Shown: positions 21,041 to 32,441, counted from the first letter of the stretch. The stretch: 64,000 bases of DNA from Limnanthes douglasii subsp. nivea (GCA_036936605.1 JAUPFV010000004.1:290574009-290638008); one strand, 5' to 3'. The notes: a model not told the origin generated them from the letters alone. Numbers and translations: made by a program.

Positions 21041-22340
21041 ATGAGAAAACCTTCTTATCGGAAGAAACCTAAGAAGAAAACCGATCCTCCCGAGAAGCCA
21101 GTTTTTGGTTTTATCGACTACCTCAGCATCACCGATAGAGCTGAAGAATATTGAGCCGACGTATTAATTCACACAGGTCTTGTATCACCGTTGAGTTCAG
21201 AACCGTTGGTTTTTCCAAGACCCAGAAATTCGGGCCCATCTACACCGTCTCTTAATGCAAGACTTCCGACTATCCCAAGGGCCCCTTTTTAAAAAAACCC
21301 TGACTCTGCTACTCGTTCTACTCCTTTAAAAGCCAGAAAAACCGACGCTAAAACTCGCCCTGCTCCTTCAAAGCCTCGAGATACAGTCGACCGACCCAAA
21401 ATCCTTTTTTTGACTATGGGTGATTCTAGCTCTTCTACCCCTCCCGAATATGTCTGGCTGACTCCAACTATTGTAGGAGTTCAAACCAGCCATAATACCG
21501 TGACCACTCCTATGTGGGTGGTCCAACAAGATGAGCAGAGAAGAAAATGCGAAGAAGCTGCTTCTAAAAAGGCTGAGCTCCCAACACCTAGTCATACTCG
21601 AGTTAATAGCAGCTCAAGTGTTGTTCTCGCGACTCCTTCTTCCAAAGGATTGACATCTGCTGATAATCCCTTGCCCAAGAAGGTCCAAAGTACCGAGAAA
21701 AATCACTCGTAAGCCTTCAACCAAGGCTTCTGCGTCGACGAAGGTCGAAGATAGAAACACTGAGAAAAATACTCATAAACCTTCCAACAAGGCATCTGTA
21801 TCAGCAAGGGTCAAATACACACTTACCGAGCGACCTATTCCCAAATCTTCAACCATGACACATGCATCAGAAAAATCTGTTTCTCAAGCCAACAAAGATC
21901 GTTCCAAAGCCATCGAAGAATTGGCTGCCTAGAAGCTTCAAAATGGCTACCTTCTCTGGCGATCGACAAAAATGGCTATGAAACATCACGAACTTCAAAC
22001 GACCCTCGACAAAAGTAAGGAAGTAAACCATGTTTTTGCCGCTAAGTGCAAAAACATTATGGAAAGAGAAGTTGTCGATGCAATGGTCGGCTATGTTCCA
22101 AATTTCCATTCACAGTTTCCTCGGATGCCGCTTGGGTCGATGTGGCTAGACGTCCCCGAAAAAAATCGTCCTGAAGGAATTGTTGTACCGGACCTGATAT
22201 TAAATAAACTGAATCATCTGAAGACCCCTCTTATGCTTAAACTCCGCTGCTCGGATATGTTTTTCTTTTTAGCTAAAAAGACCTTATTAGGTTCGAATAT
22301 GTTGATCAACTTTAGAGTTGAAAAGACCCCTAAAGAGGGT
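21041..22340 (+). pseudogene. G5 antisense ORF (aORF)
   Basis: It starts at ATG 21041 (MRKPSYRKKPKKK), is stopped at 21152, and continues in shifted frames. There is a Ser/Thr/Pro/Lys-rich region (21410-21860) and then a C-terminal segment 21972-22230 with HHELQTTLDKSKEVNH and FPRMPLGSMWLDVPEKNRP. That end resembles the end of the G4 antisense ORF (YPKIDLTSFWNDIPEEKHP at about 56980-56930), so the assignment rests on homology within this window. Known Tat elements carry such extra ORFs on the strand opposite gag-pol, related to the 'putative gypsy type transposon' protein family; the function is unknown. At least four frame breaks make this copy inactive. Confidence 0.6.
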
Positions 22341-22575
22341 CAAATATGTTGATCAAATTTAATGTTGAAAAACCCTTTAATAGGTTCAACGTTGTTGATC
22401 AACTTTAATGTTGAAAACCCTTTAATAGGTTCGAAGTTGTTGATCAAATTTAATGTTGAAAAACCCTTTAATAGGTTCGACATTGTTGATCAAATTTAAT
22501 GTTGAAAACCCCTTTAATAGGTTTGACGTTGTTGATCAACTTTAATGTTGAAAAACCCTTTAACAGGTTCGATAA
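22260..22575. repeat. 46-bp tandem repeat array, about six copies
   Basis: The core TTGATCAA (plus variants) recurs at 22302, 22349, 22395, 22440, 22486 and 22532, so the spacing is 45-47 bp. Each unit also holds AATGTTGAAAA and CCCTTTAATAGGTTCGA. The array lies between the antisense ORF and the pol remnant, where Tat elements often carry tandem repeats. Confidence 0.9.
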
Positions 22576-22639
22576 TATAACAACGGTAAACTTGTTTTAA
22601 CGCTCTAAAAGATTTAATAAACGAGTCAGTTTATATAGA

Positions 22640-22669
22640 CACCTCATTAAAACCTCCACGCGCCACCAA
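22640..22669 (-). other. Conserved post-integrase motif in G5
   Basis: On the minus strand this reads GGCGCGTGGAGGTTTTAATG followed by AGGTGTC. A very similar motif follows the integrase stop in G2 (52633-52663) and, twice, in G4 (56363-56425). In G5 it is joined directly to the RT phrase QKRRAFSL, so it marks the far side of the pol deletion. Confidence 0.6.
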
Positions 22670-22964
22670 GGGAGAAAGCTCGGCGTTTTTGCGTTATAGG
22701 TAGAACATTTGGATTTATGGATAATTGATGATAAATAACATTCTCAGGAACCCCTATAACATCCTCTGAGCACCAGGCAAACAAATGTAGCTTCTGTCTA
22801 AGAAAATCAATCAATTTTTTCCGAAAGATGGGAGATAGATTTACACCTATCTTCAAAACCTTGCCTTTAGAAAATTCATAACTTTCACAATTCTCGTCGG
22901 TAAGCAATAGCTCTCGAGTCTCTCTAGGATCGTCTGCAGGCTCCGATCCAGGGGCCGACCCCAC
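22670..22964 (-). pseudogene. G5 reverse transcriptase, N-terminal stub
   Basis: The minus strand reads FAWCSEDVIGVPENVIYHQL and then ITQKRRAFSL, the start of the Tat RT region, as in G4 at 53307-53440. After RRAFSL the sequence switches to the post-integrase motif, so about 2.5-3 kb (RT core, both RNases H, integrase) compared with the other elements has been deleted. Confidence 0.75.
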
Positions 22965-22990
22965 TAATTGCTAATCTCTTGCATCTACCA

Positions 22991-23630
22991 TTATATTATC
23001 CAATTTTGCTGCCAATGCTGCTTGGTGAAATTCCCTTGCTGTATTTGGCTGCTTCTGACAACGCCAACATTATTCCCGATCACATATTTCAAGCACTGAT
23101 GAACCGCACAGGTTACAACATGCATCCTTGACAACCAAGACCGGCCGAAAATTGCGTTATGTGACGTAGGAGCGTCTACCACTATAAACAGAATCGTTAC
23201 TTCAAGGTCCTCGTCTAAGCTGGACCACACCTTCGAACTCAGCGACTACTTGTGCCGATGCTCCTATAAAACCAATAATAGTCCATTCCGATTTTACAAT
23301 TTCCGGCTTCTTCTTAAATTTTGAGAAAGTTGACAAGAAAATAATGTTTGCCGAACTCCCAGTATCCACTAATATCCTTCGAACTTCTTCACTAGCGATC
23401 ACTGCTACAATTACGGTCACGTCTTCATGAGGTCCAGCAATGTCTCTCACGCCATCATCATCAAAACACAGGATGTGAGATGGGTTCTGATATAAGTGTG
23501 GCGAGATTCTTGCTTCTAACTGCTTAGCCAGATTAACTACATGCCTTTTCCGAGAAGAGCTGGTGATCCCTGCTATCGAATCGCCACCGAAAATAGTTAG
23601 AGACTCAAAGAACTTGCCCAAGTCGCTCAC
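22991..23630 (-). pseudogene. G5 aspartic protease region
   Basis: Frame 23630-23202 starts MSDLGKFFESLTIFGGD and has the active-site triplet in RRILVDTGSSANIIF. After a frame change, 23230-22991 continues with HNAIFGRSWLSRMHVV and HQCLKYVIGNNVGVV. The enzyme cuts the gag-pol polyprotein. The DTG is intact; a frameshift near 23210-23230 separates the flap/end segment. The order and text match the G1 protease region at 41700-42303. Confidence 0.75.
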
Positions 23631-23649
23631 ATTTTATTGCACTGCGGGT

Positions 23650-25540
23650 ACTATTTCTTCAATTACTCTAATCATATTCCTATTTTTGTCTGGGTCCAAA
23701 TAGTCAATGGATATGTCGAATAGGTCAGTGACCTCGGAGATCACCAAAGAAGTTTCCTGCTTCGACTCTATTACTATTTGTTTGGACGCTCTGCTTTGCT
23801 GAGCTTGTGTCTTCACGCATTCTAGCAATTTCCCATTGTCAATTTGCACCTGCACTTATTTCTTGAGCGCAATAAAATCCTTGGTTTCATGGCCTACGTC
23901 TTCGTGATACATACAATATCGATTTTTTTGGCTCTCACGGGGAGTTCCGATCGGAAAAGGATACCGGAAATGCACATTTTTCCTTGATTTATCAGATATA
24001 GTCGCAACACACTCGGTCAAATCGGCGTAGTGATCAGGCTGAACCCATTTATTCGATATGGTCGATATGAATTTCACTGGTAGTTATTCCGTACTCTTTG
24101 TGTCTGAGTCCACGAACCTTTTCCGTTCGACTGTTCTGTTGCTGGTGTCACGATCGTTATTGGTTGTGGTTGAGAAACCGAAACTGTCTTTTGTGGAGTC
24201 TTTTGATATGATACCACCGAAGCTTGCGCAGTTTACTGGATTTGCGCTGCCAGTTCTGACACTTCAGTCTCTTCAATCAGGATCTGCTTCTCTACCTGAG
24301 CTAACAAGGAAAAATATTAAAAGTTTGCTTTTTCGTTACCGCTTTGTTCATCGGACCAGGTAACAAACCCGATCTATAACTAGTCAAAGCCACACTCTCA
24401 TCGCAATAGTCAAGATCAGATTTTGCATCTACAAAGCGTCGAGCATAGTCCCTCAGACTTTCTCCGACCGTTTGTCGGCAATTAACAATTATATCTCCGT
24501 TGGCTTGGAAGTTCTTACTTCCTACAAATTTTTGCTTGAACATCAGGCAAAACATACCAAAGTTTTTTATGCATCCCTGCGGCAATCGATTGTATCATTT
24601 TGATGCTCGCTCTTTGAATATCATCGAAAACGGTTGACATATCAACTTATCGTCATTGGTGAAGCTTAACAAGAAGTTCTTAAATGCTTCCAGGTGGTTG
24701 TCAGGGTCTTCCTTTCCATCGTATTTTTCAAGTTTTGAGATATCAAAGCGCTTCGGGAGATGTCCCGACAAAATTTCATATGAAAGGGGAGACGACCTCC
24801 AATTATGCCTGAATCCAAAAAACTCCGCTTCCTAGCCCTTCTCCATGAGTTGCATATAACCTTTCTTCAAGTGGGTTTGCAAATTGGTTTCCGACCCTGT
24901 AATCATAAGATTGGCTCCCTAACAGAAATTTAAAGTGCAGGAGGTTCTGTCCCCTTGAGGTTTGGCTATCTTTGCCCGTTGTGATTTACGTTTTCAAAGT
25001 TCTCGCTCCCTAATCATTCTTTTATCATTCTTGAAGCATCACATATCCCGGTCCGGGGAAGAGGACTCATACATATCTTCTTCAGTTGAATATTCATATC
25101 CATGCTTGGCTCAGAGTCGAGACTTCTTCCTTGCAACCTCGTTATGCTTCCGCACTCGAGTTCTGCCTTTGTAAAAATCATCCTCGTCCCGATCGACAAC
25201 ACAATTAGCCTCTTTTCCATCTTCACACGACCGTTCGCCTCGACCATCCAGCTCATACTTCTTTTCATCCAAAGCCATATTTTTCTCAGCGTTTAGTTTA
25301 GGAATGTTGTCCAAAAGCTGCTGCCTGGTCATGATAATGGTCGACCGTTTGATTCGGTCTTGGTTACCCTGGTAGTCATCACCAAACTGATCTTCAGTGC
25401 ACCGATCCTCTAAATAAGAAATTTCTTTATCAGTGCCTCTCTCCTTTTCCTTTCCCTTTCTTTCCTCTGTATTCATTCCTCGAATTTTAAGTTTTACTAG
25501 GGTCGAGATTCTGGAAAAACCTGATCTCCGGGTATCACTC
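23650..25540 (-). pseudogene. G5 gag region
   Basis: Pieces in order on the minus strand: a charged N-terminal region (25500-25110, KERGTDKEISYLEDRC), then a capsid-like core near 24585-24301 (FKQKFVGSKNFQANGDIIV and GESLRDYARRF), then ECVATISDKSRKNVHFRYPF and a zinc-knuckle-like CMYHEDVGHETKDFIALKK at 23920-23860, in which the last Cys is Phe. Several frameshifts. The same blocks occur in G1 gag, which supports the call. Confidence 0.65.
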
Positions 25541-25559
25541 GTTCCCACATACGGCGCCA
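25541..25559 (-). promoter_or_regulatory. G5 primer-binding site
   Basis: The minus strand reads TGGCGCCGTATGTGGGAAC, one base inside the 5' LTR. The first nine bases (TGGCGCCGT) match the complement of the 3' end of plant Asp-tRNA. The primer tRNA is inferred. Confidence 0.65.
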
Positions 25560-25560
25560 A

Positions 25561-25888
25561 TGATAGTTCTTAGAATATCTAATATCGATTATCAAATAAC
25601 GTGTATGGTGGAGTGGTGTCAGGTGAATAAGTACAAAGTTTTAGAGAGAGAAAGTAGTCAAAATAAAGTACCAATGATTAGACAGTACCCTTTTTCCAAA
25701 AAAGGATCTTTCGTTATATAGTGCCAGTCGTGGGCTCTACTGTCACATGCTATGTTTATTCTAATTACATATTAGACCCCATATTTACACTTATTTCTTA
25801 CATTTCCTATCTTTACAAACAAGTCCCTATATGGCTTTACATTATTATTTGAGCCCTTTAATAATCTTGGCATTTTATTCCCTTATGA
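25561..25888 (-). repeat. G5 5' LTR
   Basis: 328 bp aligned with 20069-20388, followed on the plus strand by the target repeat GTACT (25889-25893). The conserved CTTATATAG-type block (about 25713) and the CCCTTTAATAATCTTGGCAT block are shared. Differences between the two LTRs are frequent, which indicates an old insertion. Confidence 0.88.
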
Positions 25889-26168
25889 GTACTAAGTTTC
25901 AAATAATAATTAATTAGGGTTGAATCATTTTAAACATGACCAATATAAAACTGAAGTAAATTCATAGATATTATTTATTTTGAATATAATATTTTAAGAA
26001 ACAACAACTAAATTTTAAAAGTAAACATTCAAAATAAATAAAAATGTAAAAAATTAGAAATAACAAAGAAAAAGTATGATAAATTAAATAGATAAATTAT
26101 TGAAATCGTTACTTCTACTGTTTTCGTCATTTTCATGTTCTGTTTTATCGTTAAATGACAATCAATAT

Positions 26169-26954
26169 TGATAAGGGAAAAATAGAAAACAACGAATCTG
26201 TCAAAGTAGTAAATTTCGTGATTCGAGAAGATAAAAATCCAGCCCTTTACAGAACCCTTCGTCTCCTATTTATACTATTTTGAAGCGTAACTCCCCTATT
26301 AAATACAAACGTTTAATAGGTTGTGACTGTCGTTATATTAATTATTAAAAATTTCCCTTAATCGTTGTCCTTGGATGTTGACTGCTGATTCTTCCCTGAT
26401 GGTCGACCTTTAATGCAGTCTATGGTATTAACTTTGTTTACCATTTGTCGTCGTAACGGCTAGTTCCACCAATACTCGCGCTGGGTATTGCGCTGGGTAT
26501 TCTGCCTTGTCTGCTTAGGCCGATCCTGATGTCAGTTTTCTTCTGGCCGAGCGATGTCACACACTATGCTCCTTGAACGTGCTTTCTTTTGGCCATACTG
26601 CGCTTGATTATAGATGGTCGCGAACAGGTTTTTAGTTCGCTTTGGCCAAGCGCGTGTGATTTCAATCGGGGTCGGCTCGTCGTAAGTTTGAGTGCGCTAT
26701 GCCTAGTAGCTCTTTTGCTCGGATTGGACGCATCGCCCAATTTCAAGGTCTTAGTGATCTTCCTACTTTGAGCGGGCCTGCTCGGCTTCGATATTCTCTT
26801 CCTACTTTGTGTGGCCATGCTCGACTTCGATCTGCTATGCTCTACTGTTGTTTTGTGTTGCTCTGCTTTGCTATCATTGGTTCTACTTTTCTCCGTTCCG
26901 CTTGGTTTTGATGTGTGCTCTTCATATTAGTTGTGGGTGCCTATTCCCTTATCA
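26169..26954 (-). repeat. Solo LTR (S1), TSD AATAT
   Basis: 786 bp starting TGATAAGGGAA and ending TTCCCTTATCA, a perfect 11-bp terminal inverted repeat. It is flanked by AATAT at 26164-26168 and 26955-26959. Transcription sense is judged minus from TATAAATAGG on that strand near 26265-26275. The left end matches the TGATAAGGG start of the G2 LTR, so it belongs to a related family. No internal domain lies on either side. Solo LTRs arise by recombination between the two LTRs of one element. Confidence 0.75.
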
Positions 26955-26959
26955 AATAT

Positions 26960-27531
26960 GTAGTGCTCTCATTGTGTTCAAGTTTAGTTTTAATTTTCGT
27001 TGTCTAAATGTTTTTCGAATTCAGATTCATATTGGTGGTATTAACTATCAAGACATGACAATCCTCATTGTCTTTCATATAGTCTATCCTGGTCCAATTA
27101 AGGTCATTCACATCTTTTAGGTTATTTTTATGTATTTTTCTCGAGCTAAAATTTGAAAGATACAAATTTTTAAAAATTAAATCACAAAAAAAAGTTTTAC
27201 TTGAAATACTAATAAAGGAGTATAATTGGTAAAAATATATAACTCATGTACCTAATAGTAACTAGTATTTCTTAGATAGTAGATGATATTTTATTTTTTT
27301 ACTAAATGATAAATGACTACTTATATTTTTTTATTATAGATTAAGTATCAATAAATATCCAAAAAACAAACATATTCTCCAATTACTATCCAACTATTAG
27401 TTATAAATACCTAAAATCCATTTACCTTTGTTATTTGCCCCATATTAATTATATTTTTTAATACTCTAAATACCCTTATTATAGTAAATAAAACCATAAA
27501 TTTACGATTAATTTTTTTTCTCCCTATAAAA
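26960..27531. other. AT-rich spacer
   Basis: Nothing recognisable. It is AT-rich with simple A and T runs, and the open frames read only low-complexity hydrophobic sequence. The stretch 25894-26163 between G5 and S1 is similar. Confidence 0.4.
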
Positions 27532-27663
27532 CCATAAAAGTATATAGTACCGAGTCTGATAAGGTAGTGAATACCCACAGCCAATACAAAGGAGAAGCCA
27601 TAAAATTATATAGTACCGAGTCTGATAAGGTAGTGAATACCCACAACCAATACAAAGGAGAAG
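27532..27663. repeat. 66-bp tandem duplication at the left edge of the G6 LTR
   Basis: CCATAAAAGTATATAGTACC at 27532 recurs as CCATAAAATTATATAGTACC at 27598. Each unit contains GAGTCTGATAAGGTAGTGAA. The duplication spans the probable LTR start, so that start is either 27557 or 27623. Confidence 0.85.
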
Positions 27664-28214
27664 CATCAGTCAAAGCAGAGCACATCAAAAGATAAACCAA
27701 GGAAGAACCAAGATATACAAGGAACGAACACACTCAGAATAATAAGAAAGATTAGATAAGTGTTTGAACCAAGCAGAGTAGGTCTAAGACCGAGCGCACA
27801 CGAAGCCGAGCGCGAGCACGAGATGCAATCTGCACATGTAGCAATTCTAAAGATAAAATATAAAATGCTGAGCCTGACTCATTCAAGATCGGCCGAGTAT
27901 AAAACTGACCAAGCGTACCGATGGAATTTTCTCTGCTCGGAGAGTCTGAAAAGGACAGTCATTATAACGTATCAGTGTTTTATGAAGGTCAACTTAAGGA
28001 CTACAATAAAGACCGCTGATTAAGGATGATAAGAAACAGACGTTACAGTCCATGTTTTTTTTATCTTAATCACGTGTAATAAGTAATGAGAGTAATGACT
28101 AGAAGTAGTATAAATAAAGGGTAAGAACGATGTAATAAGTATATGTTCTAAATCTTCCCGAATCAATAATACTTACTATCTTGGTTTATTTGTGTTTAGG
28201 TTTTTTCCATAACA
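27557..28214 (+). repeat. G6 5' LTR
   Basis: It begins TGATAAGGTAGTG (27557, or 27623 if the tandem duplication is excluded) and ends CATAACA at 28214. It holds TATAAATAAAGG at 28109-28120. The partner LTR is lost, so the ends are inferred from the TGATAAGG start shared with G2 and S1 and from the adjacent PBS. Confidence 0.6.
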
Positions 28215-28219
28215 TTTTT

Positions 28220-28238
28220 TAGCGCCGTCTGTGGGAAC
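28220..28238 (+). promoter_or_regulatory. G6 primer-binding site
   Basis: TAGCGCCGTCTGTGGGAAC, a G-to-A variant of the TGGCGCCGTCTG motif seen in G2. It follows the LTR end after a short T run. Confidence 0.65.
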
Positions 28239-28272
28239 CTTAAAAACCTCCCACTTTTGAATCTGGTCACCA

Positions 28273-29703
28273 ATGGTAGTAACAAGATCCAGGATCGATA
28301 TCGAACCTACCAAAAAATGCATCCCAATTGCTAACCCTAATCAAGAAACAAAACTGAACGCGGGGTCAACTCTCCCATTGTCAACTGGCCATGACAACTT
28401 GGAAGAGACCTTGTAGAGGAACTCCCCGGTTGCAGTGGACCCACCAGTTGCACCATCCATCGCGAAAATGGTCACCAACCTTGCAGATCGACCTCTTCAG
28501 CCCAGCTTTCTGGAGGATGCAACTGAAGTTAGGCGTTTGGAGCAGCAGATCCTGACAATGAAAGTAGCACAAGGTAAGGCCGATCAGGACCAGGAAGTCA
28601 GAGATCAAGCAAATAAGGCAACCATGGCGGAGCTACATGAAGCAATCAACACATTGAACACGAAGCTGCGAATGGACGAGTGTCAGCTCCTTCCTAAGTC
28701 CAACATCGAGGTAAGCCGAGCTGAAATACGAGAAGGATCCTCCAAAAGGGACAAGAATGGTGAAAGAAAGGGGGAAAGCAGTGGGTAAAAACACCAGAAG
28801 TAGACATCCTTAAAAAATGACAAAGAAAGAATGACTGAAAAATATGATCACGTACGCCCGAATATGGTTGCTTACGTTCTTAAATAGTCGTCCTTTATGA
28901 AGAAAATCCTTAACGCACAGCTCCCAAGGAATTTTGATCCCTTTCTCTTGGAATCATATGGCGGATTAGGAGACCCAAAAAGACATTTAGAACAATTTAG
29001 AAACACGATGCTAGATTTTAACCCGGACAATGCGATGTTATGCAGGGCCCTTTCAATGACCCTCAAAGGTAACATGATGGAGTGGTTCAGTAGTCTACCT
29101 AAAGGTACAATAAGTGATTTTGAAATACTTTGGAGCGCATTCAGGAACAGATTGGTAGGTAACAAGGAGCTACGCCAGGATCCTGATTCCATCATGGACC
29201 TTTAGCAGAAGAGGGAGAGCCTCTCAAATGGTATAGTAGGAGATTTGTCCATGCCATGAACAAACTCCCCGATCTTGCAGAAAATATGGTGGTGGCCTTC
29301 TTAAAGCGAGGATTGGACAGGCAAGGAAAGTTATACGTTGATCTGATAATGTTTCTATGTGACCAATTCATTAAAGTAGATGATGCCACCAAGGTCCCTT
29401 GGCCGTTAGAGAAAACTATTATGGATACCAAAATATCTACACATGATAGCCGAAGGAACGAAGAGGGATCTCGTAGGGAGTCACCGAGGAGGCCCGACAG
29501 GTATCGAGGGGCACCTTTGAGAAGCAGTGATAGTTCCCGTAGAGAATCCACGGGAGTTATAACCAACCAACGGTTCGCGGTCTATAAAAATCCAGCACAA
29601 CAATTCACCCAACTTACGAAATCGATTTCTACCATTTACGATCGCAAACGAGACATGATACGATACAAATCCACTAGGACTATGTCCGTCCCAACCTATA
29701 AGT
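28273..29703 (+). pseudogene. G6 gag
   Basis: ATG 28273 gives MVVTRSRID, parallel to G2 (MVVTRSGIN). The frame is stopped at 28414 and reopens in phase. It includes a charged helical stretch (RRLEQQILTMKVAQGKADQ, 28520-28580) and then the capsid core 28897-29205 (LNAQLPRNFDPFLLESYGG, MLCRALSMTLKGNMMEWF). A frameshift near 29205 precedes FVHAMNKLPDLAENMVVAF and ends with SISTIYDRKRDM. The end (CxxH-type knuckle) is not legible. This is the structural protein of the virus-like particle. It is inactivated by several stops. Confidence 0.75.
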
Positions 29704-29961
29704 GATCAAACCGACAATGACCACAGCCATGCGACTAATGATTGTTGAATGCTCAAGAATAGATACAAAGGTTGGTCGACAACGGCATCTTAATGCAGTT
29801 TGTCCGACAACGGCATCTTAATACAGTTTGTCCGACAACAAGAACCAGGATTTTAGGACAGCAAACTGGAGGGTTCTAATACTAGACACGAAGAACCACG
29901 ACAAAGTGAGCTTGCTTCTAGACAGGAGGATAAAGCTGACAACCCAAGGAAGAAACAATGG

Positions 29962-30837
29962 ATGCTCGCCATATCTGGAGGGGGTTCTTTAACTGAGGCG
30001 GATCACCAAGAGAGGAAAAGGTCAATGGAGGACCAACAAATGATTTCTATAGGAAGTTCCTCTTGGAGTAGCTATCGGGACCCAGTAGCCGACCTGATAT
30101 TTGACGATGATGACATGCGAGGTATAGCCACGCCTCATGAGGACACCCTGACAATAACTTTGGATGTCGGAGGAACAATGATGACCAAGATAATGGTAAA
30201 TGGGAGTAACTCGACCAATATTATTTTCAAAGCCAGCTACGACCACATATTGGGAGTCCCTCCATATAAGTCAACATATTGCACCCTAACCGAGAATGAA
30301 GGAAAAACATCCCAATGTGTCGAAGAAGTCGAGCTACTTGTCAAGGCAAGACATGGGGCAACGAAAAAAGAGCTCAAAACTATCTTTTTAATCTTGGATG
30401 CTCCGAGCCCTTACCATGCGATCATAGGATGCCCATGGTTGCATAAAATGGAAGTAACTCCTTGCATGTTCCGCCAATGTGTCAAATATCCCATTGAAAA
30501 ATTTGTAGGTATTATCTGTGACAACCAATGGGCGGCACAAACCTGCTACTCGGCGATCGTGGATCCAAGCAAGCCAATCAGATGGCAATTAGCTCGCGAG
30601 AAGAAAATCGAACCACCAGTAAAATCCCTCTCGCTCAATCTAATTGATAAAATTCTAGCGAACGGGAATGTCCTCCTCCTTGGAGCTAAGTTTGACTCAA
30701 GTTTCAAACATTTATTAGTAACTTTATTACATCAAAATTTGAATATTTTTGCATGGACTACCCATGATGTAACAGGGGTCAACCCATCTGTCATATGTCA
30801 TGAGTTAATGATCGACAGGTATGTTAAACCAGTATAA
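29962..30837 (+). pseudogene. G6 protease and RT start
   Basis: One 291-codon open frame. The protease segment has PHEDTLTITLDVGG and then the active-site position reading MVNGSNSTNIIFKA, where the catalytic Asp-Thr/Ser-Gly is Asn-Gly, so it should be inactive. HAIIGCPWLHKMEVTP and QCVKYPIEKF follow. The end (NIFAWTTHDVTGVNPSVICH) is the start of the RT region. A TAA at 30835 interrupts just before QKRRSF. Confidence 0.75.
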
Positions 30838-31380
30838 CAAAAGCGTCGGTCTTTCTTCATTGAAAAGCAAGCAGCAATTGCTTCAGAGGTCGCTAAATTA
30901 CTTGGGCTCGGTCATATCCTCCACGTGCGGTATCCAGTATGGAATGCTAACCTAGTCTTGGTAAAAAGAAGGGTGACGACTGACGTATGTGCGTCGATTT
31001 TACCGATTTGAATAAAGTGTGCCCTAAGGATGCTTTCCCTCTGCCCCGCATCGACTAGTTGGTAGACATTACGTACGGCTGTGAATACATGTCATTCATG
31101 GACGCGTACTCAGGTTTCAACCAACTCCAAATGCTTTCAAGCGATGATGAGTATACCGTCTTATAAACCGAGTGCGACATTTACTGCTACACGGTCATCC
31201 CGTTCGAACTAAAAAATACCAGTTCCACCTATTAGCACCTCGTCAACTAGATTTTCAAAGAACAGTTAGGCCATGACATATAAGCATACATTAATGACAT
31301 GATCGTCAAAACAAATGACCCGACTGAAACTTAGAAGCACTGGGCAACGCTTTCACAATATTACGTAACTATAACCTAAA
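30838..31380 (+). pseudogene. G6 reverse transcriptase remnant
   Basis: Conserved blocks survive across frame changes: QKRRSFFIEKQAAIASEV, VCVDFTDLNKVCPKDAFPLP-like text at about 30990-31050, FMDAYSGFNQLQM at about 31095-31135, and a YINDMIVKT box at about 31285-31310 where the catalytic YVDD is YIND. Several stop codons come from apparent C-to-T changes (CAG/CAA to TAG/TAA). It is inactive. Confidence 0.65.
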
Positions 31381-31381
31381 G

Positions 31382-31963
31382 TTGAATCCCCTTAAAATGC
31401 TCTTTTGGTGTCTCACCCGCTTCATCTCAAAGGCCTCCGATAAAAGTCACCCTTTCTTTAACAATGAATGCGACGCAGCGTTCACCGTCCGAAAAGCCTA
31501 CCTCACCTCGCATGAAATACTCACAGCTTCGGCACCAGGTGACTCTTTGTATCTATATTTGTCCGTCTCTACTCATGCTGTCAGCGTGATACTCGTTAAA
31601 GAAAGAAACAATACTCAACTCCCTGTTTATTATACCACTAAAATATTAGCTGATGCAGAGACACGTTATATGGATCTTAAAAAACTTGTTTTGGGTTTGG
31701 TAGTGGCAGCTCGCAAGATGCGACCGTACTTTCATGGTCATAGTATCATTGTCCATACATCTTCTCATCTGCACAATGTACTACAAAACTCTAATATTTC
31801 ATGCCGACTAACTAAGTGGTGGGTTGAGTTGGGTGAATATGACATCGAATTCAAGCCGCGCAGGGTGATTAATGGCCAGTTTATGCCCGATTGCTTAAGA
31901 AAATTCTCCGCACCCGGCTGGCAGGTGATGACCTCAGAACCTGTACCACACTTGATATTATAA
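31382..31963 (+). pseudogene. G6 first RNase H
   Basis: RT-linked RNase H: FISKASDKSHPFF, then DSLYLYLSVSTHAVSVILV, LADAETRYMDLKKLVLGLVV, AARKMRPYFHGHSI and WWVELGEYDIEFKPRRVI. The same blocks occur in G2, G1 and G4. The second RNase H and integrase should follow but do not; the frame runs into repeat DNA near 31940, which indicates an internal deletion. Confidence 0.7.
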
Positions 31964-32440
31964 TCGCGAACTACCACACTTGATATTGTGCTCAATACCA
32001 CACTTGATATTATAATCGCGAACTACTCCAAGCCCATTGGGTTACACAAATGGCCGAACCGGCCGCTCTATGAACTTAACTATGACTAATTTACTAGTCA
32101 TAAGTTACGCAATGAGCCCCACTATGCTCGATCTTACAGAAAAATTTCCAGAGGTGAACAAGTAAAAACGTATAAACACACAAGCTTCATACATAATTTT
32201 CTACCGTTAATGATCCATGAGCCACAACTCCAAAAAGTATAAATATAAACACCAACAAAATGGCCATACCGCAGATGGCCATACTTCATCTTAAGGATTT
32301 CGTTGGTCGTAGTTCTAGTTGACGTTGCAAGATTTCATTCATTGATAGTTTATCATAAAAAGATAGGTCTCAGCCATACCGCAGTTGATCAATCATCATT
32401 TGCGAGGTCGCGGGCATCACCAATTTCACAGAGGGCATCA
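31940..32440. repeat. G6 post-pol region with short direct repeats
   Basis: TACCACACTTGATATT occurs three times (about 31946, 31971 and 31996), two of them followed by ATAATCGCGAACTAC. No coding sequence. ATGGCCATACCGCAGATGG and a further GCCATAC copy near 32262-32285 are also short repeats. It lies between pol and the antisense ORF, where G5 has its tandem array. Confidence 0.5.
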
Positions 32441-32441
32441 G

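Larger units (their letters stand above)
20069..25888 (-). mobile_element. G5: Tat-type gypsy element with internal deletion
   Basis: It is bounded by 320- and 328-bp LTRs and a 5-bp target duplication GTACT (20064-20068 and 25889-25893). The coding strand is minus. From the 25.5-kb side come PBS, gag, protease and the first ~100 codons of RT. Pol then breaks off and joins the post-integrase region, followed by six 46-bp tandem repeats, a plus-strand antisense ORF with its own TATA box, a polypurine tract and the 3' LTR. RNase H and integrase are entirely absent, so it would depend on enzymes from another element. Confidence 0.88.

Noticed and set aside
26564..26911. Overlapping frames on both strands at 26.6-26.9 kb
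   Set aside because: They fall inside the solo LTR, whose higher GC content makes chance open frames.
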